Positions 1 to 10,741 of a stretch of DNA of 64,000 nucleotides are shown here, piece after piece. The DNA is from Paroceanicella profunda. Lineage in GTDB: Bacteria; Pseudomonadota; Alphaproteobacteria; Rhodobacterales; Rhodobacteraceae. The DNA lies in contig NZ_CP040818.1 in the NCBI RefSeq assembly GCF_005887635.2, forward strand, positions 3,130,501 to 3,194,500, read 5' to 3'. The position numbers were made by a program, and so were the translations under genes. Positions within the stretch are counted from its first letter, which is position 1, and the number at the start of each line of letters is the position of its first letter. Under the pieces are notes generated by a model. The model worked only from the letters and a program-made list of their open reading frames with translations. It searched no databases and was not told the DNA's origin.

Positions 1-1
1 C

Positions 2-1363
2 TTCTTCGACCGGGCCTGCCCGGCCTTCGTGATGGCGCCCGGCCCCAGCCGCTGCGCCGCGGTGCTGCTGGCTGAGCACGCCGACGCGGGCCTGCGCGAC
101 ACCTGGGTGCCGAGACTGGCCGGCGGCGACTGGGCGGCGACCATCTGCATCTCCGAGCCGGACGCGGGCTCCGACGTGGGGCGCATCCGCACCCGCGCGC
201 GCCCCGCGCCGGGTGGCGGGTGGCACATCACCGGCCAGAAGATCTGGATTTCCTTCGGGGACCATGACCTCACGCCGCGCATCGGGCATTGCCTGCTGGC
301 GCGGGTGGAGGGCGCGGCGGAGGGCACGCGCGGCCTGTCGCTGTTCCTCGTGCCCTCGACGCGCGAGGACGGCAGCCGCAACGCGGTGCACACCCTGCGC
401 ATCGAGGAGAAGCTGGGCCTGCACGGCTCGCCCACCTGCGCGCTGGCCTTCGAGGAGGCGGAAGCCCGGTTGATCGGCGTGCCGGGGCGCGGCCTCTCGC
501 AGATGTTCACCATGATCGAGCGCATGCGCCTGCTCACCGCCAACCAGGGGCTGGGGATCGCCAGCGCGGCGGTCGATACCGCGCGCGCCTATGCCGCCGA
601 GCGCCGGCAGGGCGGGCCGGCCGAGGCCCCCGCCGTGCCGATCCTGGACCATGCGGACGTGCGCCGGATGCTGGCGGGCATGGCGGCGCGCACCGAGGTG
701 CTGCGCGCGCTGGTGCTGGAACTGGGCTGCGTGCTGGACCTAGCCCGGATGGAGCCCGACGCGGCGGCCCGTGCCGAGCATGCCGCGCTGGCCGGCTGGC
801 TGCTGCCGCAGGCCAAGACCTTCGGCGCGGAGACCGGCTTCGATGTCTCCGGCGCGGCGCTGCAGGTGCTGGGCGGTGCCGGCTACACCCGGGAATGGCC
901 GGTGGAGCGCGGGCTGCGCGACAGCCGTATCTTCGCCATCTACGAAGGCACCACGGGCATGCAGGCGCTCGACCTGCTGGGCCGCCGGCTGTGGCGCGAT
1001 GCGGGCCGCGGCCTGGAGGTGCTGCACGCGCGCATGGCCGCCGAGATCGCGGCGGCCGACGATGCGCCGGGCCGGGCGGCGGCGGAGATCCTCGCCGGGC
1101 TGGTGGCGCTGGCGGGCGAGATGTCGGCGCTGCGGGCGGACCCGCGCGCGGCGGAGGCCGGGGCGGACGGCTTCCTGCGCGCGGCCTGGTGCGCGACCTC
1201 GGCCTGGATGGCGCTGCGCCTCGCGCGGCTGGAGGAGCCCGGGGCGCGGCACCTCGCGGCCCTCGGCGCCTGCCGGCTGGCGGAGTTGCCGGCGGAATTC
1301 GCCCTGGCGGCGGCCCGCGCCCGCGCCGGGGCGGAGATTTACGACCGGGTGTTCGGGGCCTGA
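2..1363 (+). CDS. Acyl-CoA dehydrogenase, C-terminal part (5' end outside window)
   Basis: Flavoprotein that alpha,beta-desaturates acyl-CoA thioesters. The reading frame is open from the first bases of the window, so the N-terminal alpha domain is cut off by the window edge and the first internal ATG (position 29) is not the real start. The visible part has the middle beta domain (SEPDAGSDVG, TGQKIWIS) and the C-terminal helical domain with GGAGYTREWPVERGLRDSR followed by IYEGTTGMQALDLLGR. That second motif and the extra C-terminal helical region are typical of the larger DmdC-like (3-methylmercaptopropionyl-CoA dehydrogenase-like) subgroup. Substrate cannot be assigned from sequence; MMPA-CoA or another acyl-CoA are both possible. 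Confidence 0.9.
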   Translation, partial: FFDRACPAFVMAPGPSRCAAVLLAEHADAGLRDTWVPRLAGGDWAATICISEPDAGSDVGRIRTRARPAPGGGWHITGQKIWISFGDHDLTPRIGHCLLARVEGAAEGTRGLSLFLVPSTREDGSRNAVHTLRIEEKLGLHGSPTCALAFEEAEARLIGVPGRGLSQMFTMIERMRLLTANQGLGIASAAVDTARAYAAERRQGGPAEAPAVPILDHADVRRMLAGMAARTEVLRALVLELGCVLDLARMEPDAAARAEHAALAGWLLPQAKTFGAETGFDVSGAALQVLGGAGYTREWPVERGLRDSRIFAIYEGTTGMQALDLLGRRLWRDAGRGLEVLHARMAAEIAAADDAPGRAAAEILAGLVALAGEMSALRADPRAAEAGADGFLRAAWCATSAWMALRLARLEEPGARHLAALGACRLAELPAEFALAAARARAGAEIYDRVFGA

Positions 1364-1459
1364 CGGTGCGCACGGCAAGGGCGCGGGCCCGCCGCCCGCG
1401 CGTCTGCGAAAGGAGACACGGAGGGCTGCCTTGCACGGCTGGAGGAGGTGTGGCGCCTC

Positions 1460-1508
1460 GTGGCCTGTGGCCTGTGGCCTGTGGCCTGTGGCCTGTGGCC
1501 TGTAGCTT
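1460..1508. repeat. 7-bp tandem repeat (GTGGCCT)n
   Basis: Six perfect GTGGCCT units (1460-1501) are followed by one decayed unit (GTAGCTT). A 7-bp period is not a multiple of three, which argues against coding. Copy number is expected to vary between strains through replication slippage. Confidence 0.95.
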
Positions 1509-1612
1509 GTGGCGCTTGCCAGCCGCCGGAGCTGCCGGCGTTATTCGCCCGGCAGGCGGATCACGTCAGCGCCGGCGCGGCGATATACGACCGGGTGTTC
1601 GAGGCCTGACGG
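1505..1612 (+). pseudogene. Decayed duplicate of the acyl-CoA dehydrogenase 3' end
   Basis: The stretch aligns with about 1262-1366, the last 35 or so codons and stop of the upstream gene. Shared blocks include GCCGGCG-ATTCGCCC and TACGACCGGGTGTTCG followed by GCCTGACGG at the same spacing, with substitutions in between. Similarity continues a little past the stop codon into GC-rich sequence. It has no start and no upstream domain, so it is a remnant of a local duplication or of a second tandem gene copy that has since been lost. Confidence 0.75.
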
Positions 1613-2208
1613 CCCGCGCGGCATGGGCCAGGGCGCCGGTCCGCCGCCCCGCGCGGCTCCGGCAGGGCTGCGGGGCTGCCGCCCTGCACGCCTGCGAAGG
1701 GGGCGTGAGGGGCGGCAGCCTTGCGCGTTTGCGAAGGGGTACGAGAAGGTGCTGCCGTGCGCGAGCCCGGACGGGGTGAGTGCGATACCCCGTGCAGCGC
1801 TGGACAGGGGCGGCGTTGCGGTGCCTTGTGCGTTCCGCATGGGGACGGCGTGGTGACGCCATCAGCGCGCGCGAAAGGGGATCAGGGAGCGATGTGTCGC
1901 GCAGTCGCGGAGTGGGGCAAGCTCGGGGCACCCGGGGGCCTGCGCGGCGCGTGGTAAGGGCGATCCGTGCAGGCCCGGGCAGGGCCGTTCCACCGTGGGC
2001 GGCCCCGGAGTGGCGCGCAGTGGATAGCGGCGCAGGCCCGTCTGAGCACGCGGTGGGAAGCTTTGCACGTCCGTCGGGGTACGCGGTGGCACCCCCCGCA
2101 CGTCCGCCGGGGCGCACCGCGGGGACGCCGGGCACGTCCGCCGGGGCGCGCGGGTGGCCGTCGAATCCGTCGCTCCGCCTGCGTCAGGGGCGGGCGGAGC
2201 GCCGGGGG

Positions 2209-4650
<2,442 letters not shown>

Positions 4651-4680
4651 GGCCGCCTCCTTCTACGCATGTCTTGCAGG

Positions 4681-4711
4681 AAGATGGGGCTTCCACTAAC
4701 TGGAAGGTCAA
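4681..4711 (-). promoter_or_regulatory. CueR-type promoter of copA
   Basis: Read on the minus strand: -35 TTGACC (4711-4706), 19-bp spacer, then -10 CATCTT (4686-4681). The spacer carries the inverted repeat CTTCCAGTTAGTGGAAG (4706-4690). Over-long 19-bp spacers filled by a CCTTCC…GGAAGG dyad are the signature of CueR/MerR-activated promoters, where the metal-loaded regulator untwists the DNA. The copA start codon lies about 30 bases downstream. Confidence 0.9.
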
Positions 4712-4775
4712 GGCCGTGCCGCGAGATTTTTCCGCGACTCCCCGGACTGTCAGATCCCCGGCAGAGGAGACCGCC

Positions 4776-5162
4776 ATGAACATCGCCGAAGCTTCGGGAC
4801 GCAGCGGCGTTCCGCCCCGCACCATCCGGTTCTACGAGCAGATCGGGCTGATCGCCCCGCGCCGGGCCGGAAACGGCTACCGGGATTTCTCCGAGGCGGA
4901 CGCGGCCCGGCTCGCGCTGATCGGGCGGGCGCGCAACCTCGGATTCGGCGTGGAGGACTGCCGCTCGCTGCTCGCCCTGCAGGAGGACGCGCACCGTGCC
5001 TCGGCGGATGTGAAGCGCCTTGCGCGCGAGCGTCTCGCCAGCATCGACGCCAAGATCCGCGACCTGAAGGAGATGCGCGGCAGCCTCGCCGCCCTGCTGG
5101 ACACCTGCCGGGGCGACGACGGTGCCGATTGCGGGATCCTGGAGGGGCTTTCCGGCGGCTGA
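4776..5162 (+). CDS. cueR: MerR-family copper-responsive regulator
   Basis: A 128-residue MerR protein. An N-terminal winged helix-turn-helix (1-70, with RTIRFYEQIGLI and NGYRDF) is followed by a dimerisation helix and a metal loop with C111 and C119 spaced as in CueR (DTCRGDDGADC). These two cysteines bind Cu(I) in characterised CueR. The ATG at 4776 follows GAGGAGA and matches the family N-terminus, so upstream in-frame starts were not used. Divergent from copA, whose promoter carries its operator; it is expected to activate copA when cytoplasmic Cu(I) rises. Confidence 0.93.
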   Translation: MNIAEASGRSGVPPRTIRFYEQIGLIAPRRAGNGYRDFSEADAARLALIGRARNLGFGVEDCRSLLALQEDAHRASADVKRLARERLASIDAKIRDLKEMRGSLAALLDTCRGDDGADCGILEGLSGG

Positions 5163-5184
5163 GCGCTGGACAATGTTCATAAAC

Positions 5185-5202
5185 AGGTCATCTTATTGAC
5201 CT
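5185..5202. promoter_or_regulatory. Inverted repeat AGGTCA-N6-TGACCT
   Basis: A perfect 6-bp dyad (5185-5190 and 5197-5202) sits in an AT-richer patch between cueR and the Nudix gene. It overlaps a TTGACC that could serve as a -35 element for the downstream gene. There is no T-tract, so an operator is as likely as a terminator. No regulator can be named. Confidence 0.35.
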
Positions 5203-5297
5203 AATCTCCGCGAGGTCGGGCCCGCAGGTAACAGGACTGCATCACGCCGCCCCCTCAGCGTCACACAAGAACCCGGGCCGAAGAGGTTTATTCCGCA

Positions 5298-5831
5298 GTG
5301 CCGTTCAAACGTCTGATCTCCCTCCTCAAGGCGACGATATCTCCCCGTCCCCCTGCGCTGCAGGTTGCGGCGCTGTGTCACCGTGGCAGCGGAGACCGGA
5401 CCGAGGTGCTGCTCATCACCAGCCGGGGCACCGGGCGCTGGGTGCTGCCCAAGGGCTGGCCGATCAAGGGGCTGAGCGGCGCCGGCGCGGCGCTGCGCGA
5501 GGCCTATGAGGAAGCCGGGGTGGAGGGCGAGGCCGGGCCGGAGCCTGTGGGGCGCTATGCCTATGACAAGATCCTCGACAGCGGCCTGCCGCTGCCCTGC
5601 GAGGCGGCGGTCTATGCCGTGCGGGTGACACGGATGCTGGAGCGATATCCCGAACAGGGCCAGCGCCGGCTTGCCTGGCACAGCCCGGTGCGCGCGGCGG
5701 AGCTGGTGGCCGAGCCGGGATTGCAGACCCTGCTGACAGGCTTCCGCGCGCCGGAGCGGGAGGTGGAGACACGCCGCAGCCCGGGCGCGGACAGCAGCCC
5801 GCCTGCCGCGGCTGTCGGGGTGATGTCCTGA
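5298..5831 (+). CDS. Nudix hydrolase
   Basis: A 177-residue single-domain Nudix protein with a GTG start. The Nudix helix is recognisable as GWPIKG (53-58) followed by REAYEEAGV (67-75), which supplies the metal-binding REUXEEXGU half. The first conserved Glu of the GX5E half is replaced (Leu59 by simple spacing). LPKGW at 50-54 resembles the NUDT3/diphosphoinositol-polyphosphatase-like bacterial group. Substrate is unknown; a nucleoside diphosphate derivative or dinucleoside polyphosphate is plausible. It appears to be a stand-alone gene upstream of pit. Confidence 0.85.
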   Translation: MPFKRLISLLKATISPRPPALQVAALCHRGSGDRTEVLLITSRGTGRWVLPKGWPIKGLSGAGAALREAYEEAGVEGEAGPEPVGRYAYDKILDSGLPLPCEAAVYAVRVTRMLERYPEQGQRRLAWHSPVRAAELVAEPGLQTLLTGFRAPEREVETRRSPGADSSPPAAAVGVMS

Positions 5832-5891
5832 CCCCCTGGGAGGGGCGCGCATGTTCAGGCCCGCAGCCGGGCCGGCACCAGGGAGGGCGGC

Positions 5892-7433
5892 ATGGCTGAG
5901 CCCCCGCCGCCGCGCAACCGCTCCGGCCCCGCAGCGCCGCCCCGTGCCCACGGCGCGGCGGCGTCCGGCAAGCTCACCACCGTGGACAAGGACCTGCGCC
6001 GCATCGGCCGGCTGGAGCAGGCCACGCTCTACCTGTCGCGCCCGCTGGTGGCGCCGGGGCTGGCGCTGGTGGCGCTGCTGGTCGCGGCGCTGGCCGGGGC
6101 GGTGCTGTTCCATGGCAGCGCGCAGGGGCTGATGCTGCCGGTGGCGCTGACGCTGGGCACCTTTCTCGCCCTCAACATCGGCGCCAATGACGTGGCCAAC
6201 AACATGGGCCCGCTGGTCGGCTCGCGGGTGCTGCCGATGGGGGCGGCGCTGCTGCTCGCGGCGGGCTGCGAGGTGCTGGGCGCGGTGCTGGCGGGGGGCG
6301 ACGTGGCCGCCACCGTGGGCTCCGGGCTGGTGCGGGTGCCGCCCGGCGCCGCGGCGGAGGATTTCATCCTGGCGATGATCGCGGCCCTGGCGGCGGCGGC
6401 GCTCTGGCTCAACATTGCCACGCTGCTGGGCGCGCCGGTTTCGACCACCCATTGCGTGGTCGGCGCCGTGGCGGGAAGCGGGGCGCTCTTCGCCGGCCTC
6501 GGCGCGGTGAACTGGGGCGCGCTGAGCATGGTGGCCGCCGGGTGGCTCGCCTCGCCGCTGCTGAGCGGCGCGGTGGCCGCGGGCATGCTGCTCTTCGTGA
6601 ACACGGTGATCCTGGAGCGCGAGGAGAAGATCGCCGCCGCCCGCCTCTGGGTGCCGGTGATGACGGGCGTGACGATCGGCTGTTTCGCCAGTTACGCCGA
6701 GGTGAAGGGCATCGGCCCCGTCACCGATTCCACGCCGCTGGCCGCGGGGGCGACCGGTCTGGCCTTCGGCGTGGCCGGAGCGCTGCTCACCTGGCCGGTG
6801 ATCGCGCGGCGCGCGCGCGGGCTGGAGAATCGCAACCGCGACCTGCGGCACCTCTTCGCCCTGCCGCTGGTGCTGTCGGCGGCGCTGCTGTCCTTCGCGC
6901 ATGGTGCGAACGACGTGGCCAATGTCGTCGGGCCGCTGGCCGCGATCATCGGCGCCGGCGGGCCGGCCGGGCCGGGCGCGATTGCCGGCCTGCCCGGATG
7001 GGCGATGGCGGCGGGCGCGGGGGGCATCTCGTTGGGCATGCTGCTGTTCGGCCCGCGGCTGGTGCGGCTGGTCGGGCACGAGATCACCCGGCTGAACCCG
7101 GCGCGCAGCTTCTGCGTGCTGCTGGCCTCGGCGCTCATCGTTCTGGCGGCCTCCTCCGTGGGGCTGCCCGTCAGCTCCACCCACACTGCGATCGGGGCGC
7201 TGTTCGGCGTGGGCTTCAGCCGCGAATGGTCGCTGGCGCGCGGCCGCAGGCACAGCCGCAAACCCTCCGGCAAGGGCGACGCCGAGGAGCCCAATGTCGA
7301 GGAACTCTCCAACCGCCGGCTGGTGCGCCGCTCGCATGTGGTCACCATCCTGGCCGCCTGGGCGGTCACCGTGCCGGCCTCCGCCATCCTCTCGGCGTTC
7401 ATCTACCTGTTCCTGCACACTTTCATCCGCTGA
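5892..7433 (+). CDS. pit: Low-affinity inorganic phosphate transporter, PiT family
   Basis: An integral membrane symporter of 513 residues taking up phosphate as a metal-phosphate complex. The two signature PHO4 repeats are present: NIGANDVANNMGP in the first half and SFAHGANDVANVVGP in the second. Each repeat also has its PVSTTH or PVSSTH motif. There are about 10-12 hydrophobic segments. A roughly 40-residue Pro/Ala-rich cytoplasmic N-terminus precedes the first membrane span, and a charged loop (RGRRHSRKPSGKGDAEEP) precedes the last. No PhoU-like partner gene is adjacent. Confidence 0.93.
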   Translation: MAEPPPPRNRSGPAAPPRAHGAAASGKLTTVDKDLRRIGRLEQATLYLSRPLVAPGLALVALLVAALAGAVLFHGSAQGLMLPVALTLGTFLALNIGANDVANNMGPLVGSRVLPMGAALLLAAGCEVLGAVLAGGDVAATVGSGLVRVPPGAAAEDFILAMIAALAAAALWLNIATLLGAPVSTTHCVVGAVAGSGALFAGLGAVNWGALSMVAAGWLASPLLSGAVAAGMLLFVNTVILEREEKIAAARLWVPVMTGVTIGCFASYAEVKGIGPVTDSTPLAAGATGLAFGVAGALLTWPVIARRARGLENRNRDLRHLFALPLVLSAALLSFAHGANDVANVVGPLAAIIGAGGPAGPGAIAGLPGWAMAAGAGGISLGMLLFGPRLVRLVGHEITRLNPARSFCVLLASALIVLAASSVGLPVSSTHTAIGALFGVGFSREWSLARGRRHSRKPSGKGDAEEPNVEELSNRRLVRRSHVVTILAAWAVTVPASAILSAFIYLFLHTFIR

Positions 7434-7635
7434 AGTGTCCGACGCACGCGCCGGCTCCGGCCCGGGGCCGGGGGCGCGGAGCAAGGCTCTCCCGCACGCT
7501 CCGGCGCCGCCCGGACCTGGCGGCACCGGTCGGACGGGAGGCGCAGTCGGGCCCCGGGGCGGGTGCGTGAGCGGGGTCACACAGGCGTGCGCAGCCGCGC
7601 TTGCACAGCAAACGGAAAGGTTTTACACAGCACCC

Positions 7636-7690
7636 TGTGGCGATTTGGATGACCGGATTGCGGGCCACGTTAAACATGCCGCTAAAGAGG
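7636..7690 (+). ncRNA. SAM-II riboswitch upstream of metZ
   Basis: The conserved core is present in order: P1 GTGGC (7637-7641), GATTTG, ATTGC, closing strand GCCAC (7664-7668), an A-rich segment GTTAAAC, and the pseudoknot strand GCTAAAGAGG (7681-7690). SAM-II elements are known upstream of methionine-synthesis genes in Alphaproteobacteria and turn genes off when S-adenosylmethionine is plentiful. The remaining 200 bases of this spacer (7434-7635) show no other feature. Confidence 0.93.
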
Positions 7691-7702
7691 TCGAGGCGCT
7701 TC

Positions 7703-7729
7703 AGCCCCGATCCGACGGTCGGGGCTTTT
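7703..7729 (+). terminator. Intrinsic terminator just 3' of the SAM-II riboswitch (attenuator)
   Basis: An 8-bp GC-rich stem, AGCCCCGA (7703-7710) with TCGGGGCT (7719-7726), runs into TTTT. It begins 12 bases after the riboswitch pseudoknot strand and ends 37 bases before the metZ ATG. That position suits a transcriptional expression platform. The alternative is a constitutive leftover terminator. Confidence 0.8.
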
Positions 7730-7766
7730 GACTATGAAAGGCCGGGCGCCGCCCGGTAACAGCGCG

Positions 7767-8957
7767 ATGAGCAACAGCTGGACAACCCGCACGAACCTCG
7801 TACATGCCGGCACCCGCCGCAGCCAGTACGGGGAAACCTCCGAGGCGATCTTCCTCACCCAGGGCTATGTCTACCCGGACGGGGAGACGGCGGAGGCCCG
7901 CTTCAAGGGCGAGATCGAGGAAGAGGGCTTCATCTATTCGCGCTATGCCAACCCCACGGTGCGGATGTTCGAGGAGCGGGTGGCGGCGCTGGAGGGCGCG
8001 GAGGATTGCTTCGCCACCGCCACCGGCATGGCCGCGGTCAACGGCGCGCTGTTCTGTCAGCTCAAGGCGGGCGATCACATCGTCTCGGCCAGGGCGCTGT
8101 TCGGCTCCTGCCTTTACATCGTGGAAACCCTGCTGCCGCGCTTCGGCGTGGAGGTGACCCTGGTCGACGGCACCGATATCGAGGCCTGGCGCGCCGCGGT
8201 GCGCCCGGACACCAAGCTGGTGTTCTTCGAGGCGCTCTCCAACCCCACGCTGGAGGTGATCGACATTCCGGCGGTGGCGGAAGTCGCCCATGCCGTTGGC
8301 GCGCGGGTGGTGGTCGACAACGTCTTCGCCACGCCGATCTTCCAGCGCTCGCTGGAGCTGGGCGCGGACGTGGTGGTCTATTCCGCCACCAAGCACATCG
8401 ACGGGCAGGGGCGCTGCCTCGGCGGCGTGGTGCTGGGCAGCACGAAATTCGTCCGCGAGGAGCTGGAGACCTATCTCAAGCACACCGGCGCCTCCCTCAG
8501 CCCGTTCAACGCCTGGGTGATGCTCAAGGGGCTGGAGACGCTGGACCTGCGCTGCCGCGCGCAGGCCGCCGGCGCCGCCCATCTGGCGGAGACGCTCGCC
8601 GCCCATCCCGCCGTGGCGAAGGTGCTCTATCCCGGCCGCGCCGACCACCCGCAGACCGCCGTCGCCGCCCGGCAGATGACGGCGGGGGGCACCATGCTCT
8701 CCTTCGACCTCAAGGGCGGCAAGGAAGCGGCCTTCCGCTTCCTCAAGGCGCTGGAGCTGGTGCTGATCTCCAACAACCTGGGCGATGCGAAGAGCCTCAT
8801 CACCCATCCCGCCACCACCACCCACCAGCGGCTGAGCGAGGAGCTGCGCGCCGAGCTGGGCATCACGCCGGGCCTGCTGCGGCTCTCCGTCGGCATCGAG
8901 GCGCCCGAGGACCTGGCCGCCGACATCACCCGCGCCCTGGACGCCGCGGCCGGCTGA
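7767..8957 (+). CDS. metZ: O-succinylhomoserine sulfhydrylase
   Basis: PLP enzyme of the Cys/Met-metabolism family, 396 residues. It makes homocysteine directly from O-succinylhomoserine and sulfide in methionine synthesis. Visible are IYSRYANPTV, ATATGMAAV, the PLP-lysine motif YSATKHIDGQGR, and LVTHP-like SLITHPATTTH. The ATG at 7767 was chosen over an upstream in-frame start at 7728, because that one lies inside the terminator stem and the family N-terminus begins here. Repression by the upstream SAM-II element is expected. The sulfide would come from the CysI/CysH pathway encoded at 31-34 kb. Confidence 0.93.
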   Translation: MSNSWTTRTNLVHAGTRRSQYGETSEAIFLTQGYVYPDGETAEARFKGEIEEEGFIYSRYANPTVRMFEERVAALEGAEDCFATATGMAAVNGALFCQLKAGDHIVSARALFGSCLYIVETLLPRFGVEVTLVDGTDIEAWRAAVRPDTKLVFFEALSNPTLEVIDIPAVAEVAHAVGARVVVDNVFATPIFQRSLELGADVVVYSATKHIDGQGRCLGGVVLGSTKFVREELETYLKHTGASLSPFNAWVMLKGLETLDLRCRAQAAGAAHLAETLAAHPAVAKVLYPGRADHPQTAVAARQMTAGGTMLSFDLKGGKEAAFRFLKALELVLISNNLGDAKSLITHPATTTHQRLSEELRAELGITPGLLRLSVGIEAPEDLAADITRALDAAAG

Positions 8958-9333
8958 CGGAACCGGTCGGAACGGGGCCGTGCACCGGGGCGCGCGCCCC
9001 GCATGGGGCCTCGCCAGCGTGCCCGACCCAGCCGTGTTCACCCCTTCGTGGCCTGGCCCCGGCATCGGGCAGGGTGCCTCCGCGCTCCGGCAGGGTCCGC
9101 AAGGCTTCGGCTTCGGTGGAGAGCGCTTCGGCTGCGCGCGTGTCGCGGGGTGTGGGAAAGCGCACTGGCAGGGCCGGGCCGGGGGCGCACCCTGCGGCTG
9201 CAAACCGGGCTCTATTACGCGCACGTGTCCCGCGCATTTCCTGCGCGCGGGGCGCGATTTGGGGGGGTGTCCGGGAAGTTGCGATCTGCTAACTCTGTTT
9301 GGCTACCTGTCGTTGATCTGTTTCGGCGGGTGA
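8958..9333. other. Spacer between metZ and the folE leader
   Basis: GC-rich and without a credible gene for its first 300 bases. An AT-richer patch at about 9275-9330 probably holds the folE promoter, but no clear -35/-10 pair could be chosen. Confidence 0.5.
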
Positions 9334-9377
9334 TCCGGACACGGTGAGCCCGCGTATTTATTTGGGTGCTGTCCGGT
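9334..9377 (+). ncRNA. Candidate folE RNA / THF-II riboswitch
   Basis: A hairpin lies 28 bases before the folE ATG. P1 is CCGGACA (9335-9341) with TGTCCGG (9370-9376). The internal loop is CGGTGA opposite TGC. The upper stem is GCCC (9348-9351) with GGGT (9364-9367), with an AT-rich terminal loop. The folE motif, later shown to be the second tetrahydrofolate riboswitch class, occurs in Alphaproteobacteria directly upstream of folE. I infer membership from position and overall shape; I did not check a covariance model. Confidence 0.55.
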
Positions 9378-9404
9378 CGGCAGCAGGCCCGAGGGGATTG
9401 AAAT

Positions 9405-10040
9405 ATGAACGTACAAAACACCGGGATCGACCCGGAAGAGGAGGGGCCGGTGCAGCAGCGACCGACTCGCGAGGAAGCCGAGGCAGCCGTTCGCCTTCTG
9501 TTGCGGTGGGCGGGCGATGACCCGACCCGCGAGGGCCTTCTGGACACGCCGGGCCGCGTTGCGCGCGCCTATGAACAGTGGTTCCGGGGCTACAGCGAAG
9601 ATCCGGCCCTGATGCTCCAGCGCACCTTCGAGGAAGTCGAAGGCTATGACGAGATGGTCGTGCTGCGCGACATCCGCTTCGAAAGCTACTGCGAGCACCA
9701 CATGGCGCCGATCATCGGCAAGGCCCATGTGGGCTACATTCCCACGGACCGCGTGGTGGGCATCTCCAAGCTCGCGCGCGTGGTCGACGCCTTCTCCAAG
9801 CGCCTGCAGGTGCAGGAAAAGATGACCGCGCAGATCGCCACCACCCTCTACGAGGTGCTGCGCCCGATCGGCGTGGCCGTGGTCGTGGAGGGCGAGCACC
9901 ACTGCATGTCCACCCGCGGTGTGCACAAGCCGGGCGTGTCCATGGTCACCTCCACCATGCTCGGCATCTTCCGCGAGGACGATCGCACCCGGAAGGAGTT
10001 CCTCAGCATCATCGGCAACCCGACGAACCGGCTGAGCTGA
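9405..10040 (+). CDS. folE: GTP cyclohydrolase I
   Basis: Converts GTP to 7,8-dihydroneopterin triphosphate, the first committed step of folate synthesis, as a cytoplasmic homodecamer. At 211 residues it has normal family length. The zinc and active-site motifs [12 protein letters not shown] and [11 protein letters not shown] are present, as are the GTP-binding stretch [20 protein letters not shown] and the terminal TRKEFL. The ATG follows GAGGGGATTGAAAT. It is monocistronic in this window, with a structured leader; folB (25.4 kb) and folP (34.3 kb) supply later steps. Confidence 0.96.
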   Translation: MNVQNTGIDPEEEGPVQQRPTREEAEAAVRLLLRWAGDDPTREGLLDTPGRVARAYEQWFRGYSEDPALMLQRTFEEVEGYDEMVVLRDIRFESYCEHHMAPIIGKAHVGYIPTDRVVGISKLARVVDAFSKRLQVQEKMTAQIATTLYEVLRPIGVAVVVEGEHHCMSTRGVHKPGVSMVTSTMLGIFREDDRTRKEFLSIIGNPTNRLS

Positions 10041-10741
10041 ACCGGACGGGGCGGCCCGACCGGTGCCGCCCCGTCTCCCCACCCGCAGGCCCCCCGCGAC
10101 GCATCATGGCGTCCGCAGGCCGGTCCCGCCACGGCGCGCCACCGCCCGCCACCGCCGCTGCCGCCGCTGCCGCCACTGTCGCGCGCGCAGGCACATCCCC
10201 TCCATCCGTTCGCAGCCGCAGCCCCCGGGCCAGCGTGCCCTTGTTCCCGGCGCGCCGTCAGGGGGCCGGAACGGGCGCGCCCTTCGCGCTGGCTCAGCAG
10301 GCCTGCCCGTGCCCGTGCTCTGCCCGGGCCCGCCGGCACGTGGCCGGCGCGGCGCGCTGCACGGGATGGCGCGCGTCCGATGCAGGGCCGGCCGGCGGAT
10401 GCACGACGTCCATGCACTTCGGCCGCCGGGACGGGGGCTCCAACTGCCCGCCGGAGGGCATTGCCGCCGGCCGTCGCGGCGCGGCGGAGACGCACCGGGG
10501 CAGGGTGCGGGTGCGCCGATGATCGGGCCGGGGGTTCCCCGGCCACGGCGCGGGGAGGGACGGGAGATCCGGCCGCCGCAAGGCCTTGCGTGCCCGGTGC
10601 GGGAGCGGGCTGCAAAAGGCGACGTGCCGCCCCTTACCTCCGGGGAGCAGGACCCTGCGGCCCGCGCGCGGGGGCGGGCCGCGACCCTGCGGCGCGCCCC
10701 GGCTGCTTGACAGGCCGTCCGGCGCCCTCCAAGGCTTCCGC
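10041..10741. other. Gene-free GC-rich spacer between folE and trkH
   Basis: Seven hundred bases with no convincing gene on either strand. Open frames here encode only Arg/Ala/Pro-rich text, and none has an identifiable domain. In related genomes hisI often follows folE; no HisI motif was found. A short run of GCCGCT/GCC units lies near 10150-10180. Nothing else stands out. Confidence 0.55.

Larger units (their letters stand above)
1364..2208. other. Gene-free spacer built of degenerate repeats
   Basis: No credible coding region lies between the dehydrogenase and copA. The spacer contains: copies of a roughly 37-bp unit beginning TGCGAAGG or TGCGAAAG (near 1405, 1693 and 1730); a 7-bp array (1460-1508); a decayed copy of the upstream gene's 3' end (about 1505-1612); and three roughly 33-bp units beginning GCACGTCCG (2065, 2098, 2132). 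The long open frames across it are a by-product of the GC content. Confidence 0.7.

Noticed and set aside
5193..7580. Open frame of 795 codons on the minus strand across the Nudix and pit genes
   Set aside because: Antisense to two recognisable genes and rich in His/Gln/Arg; no family resemblance.
10041..10741. Possible hisI or other small gene after folE
   Set aside because: No HisI metal motifs in any frame; open frames are Arg/Ala/Pro-rich and lack ribosome sites or domains.
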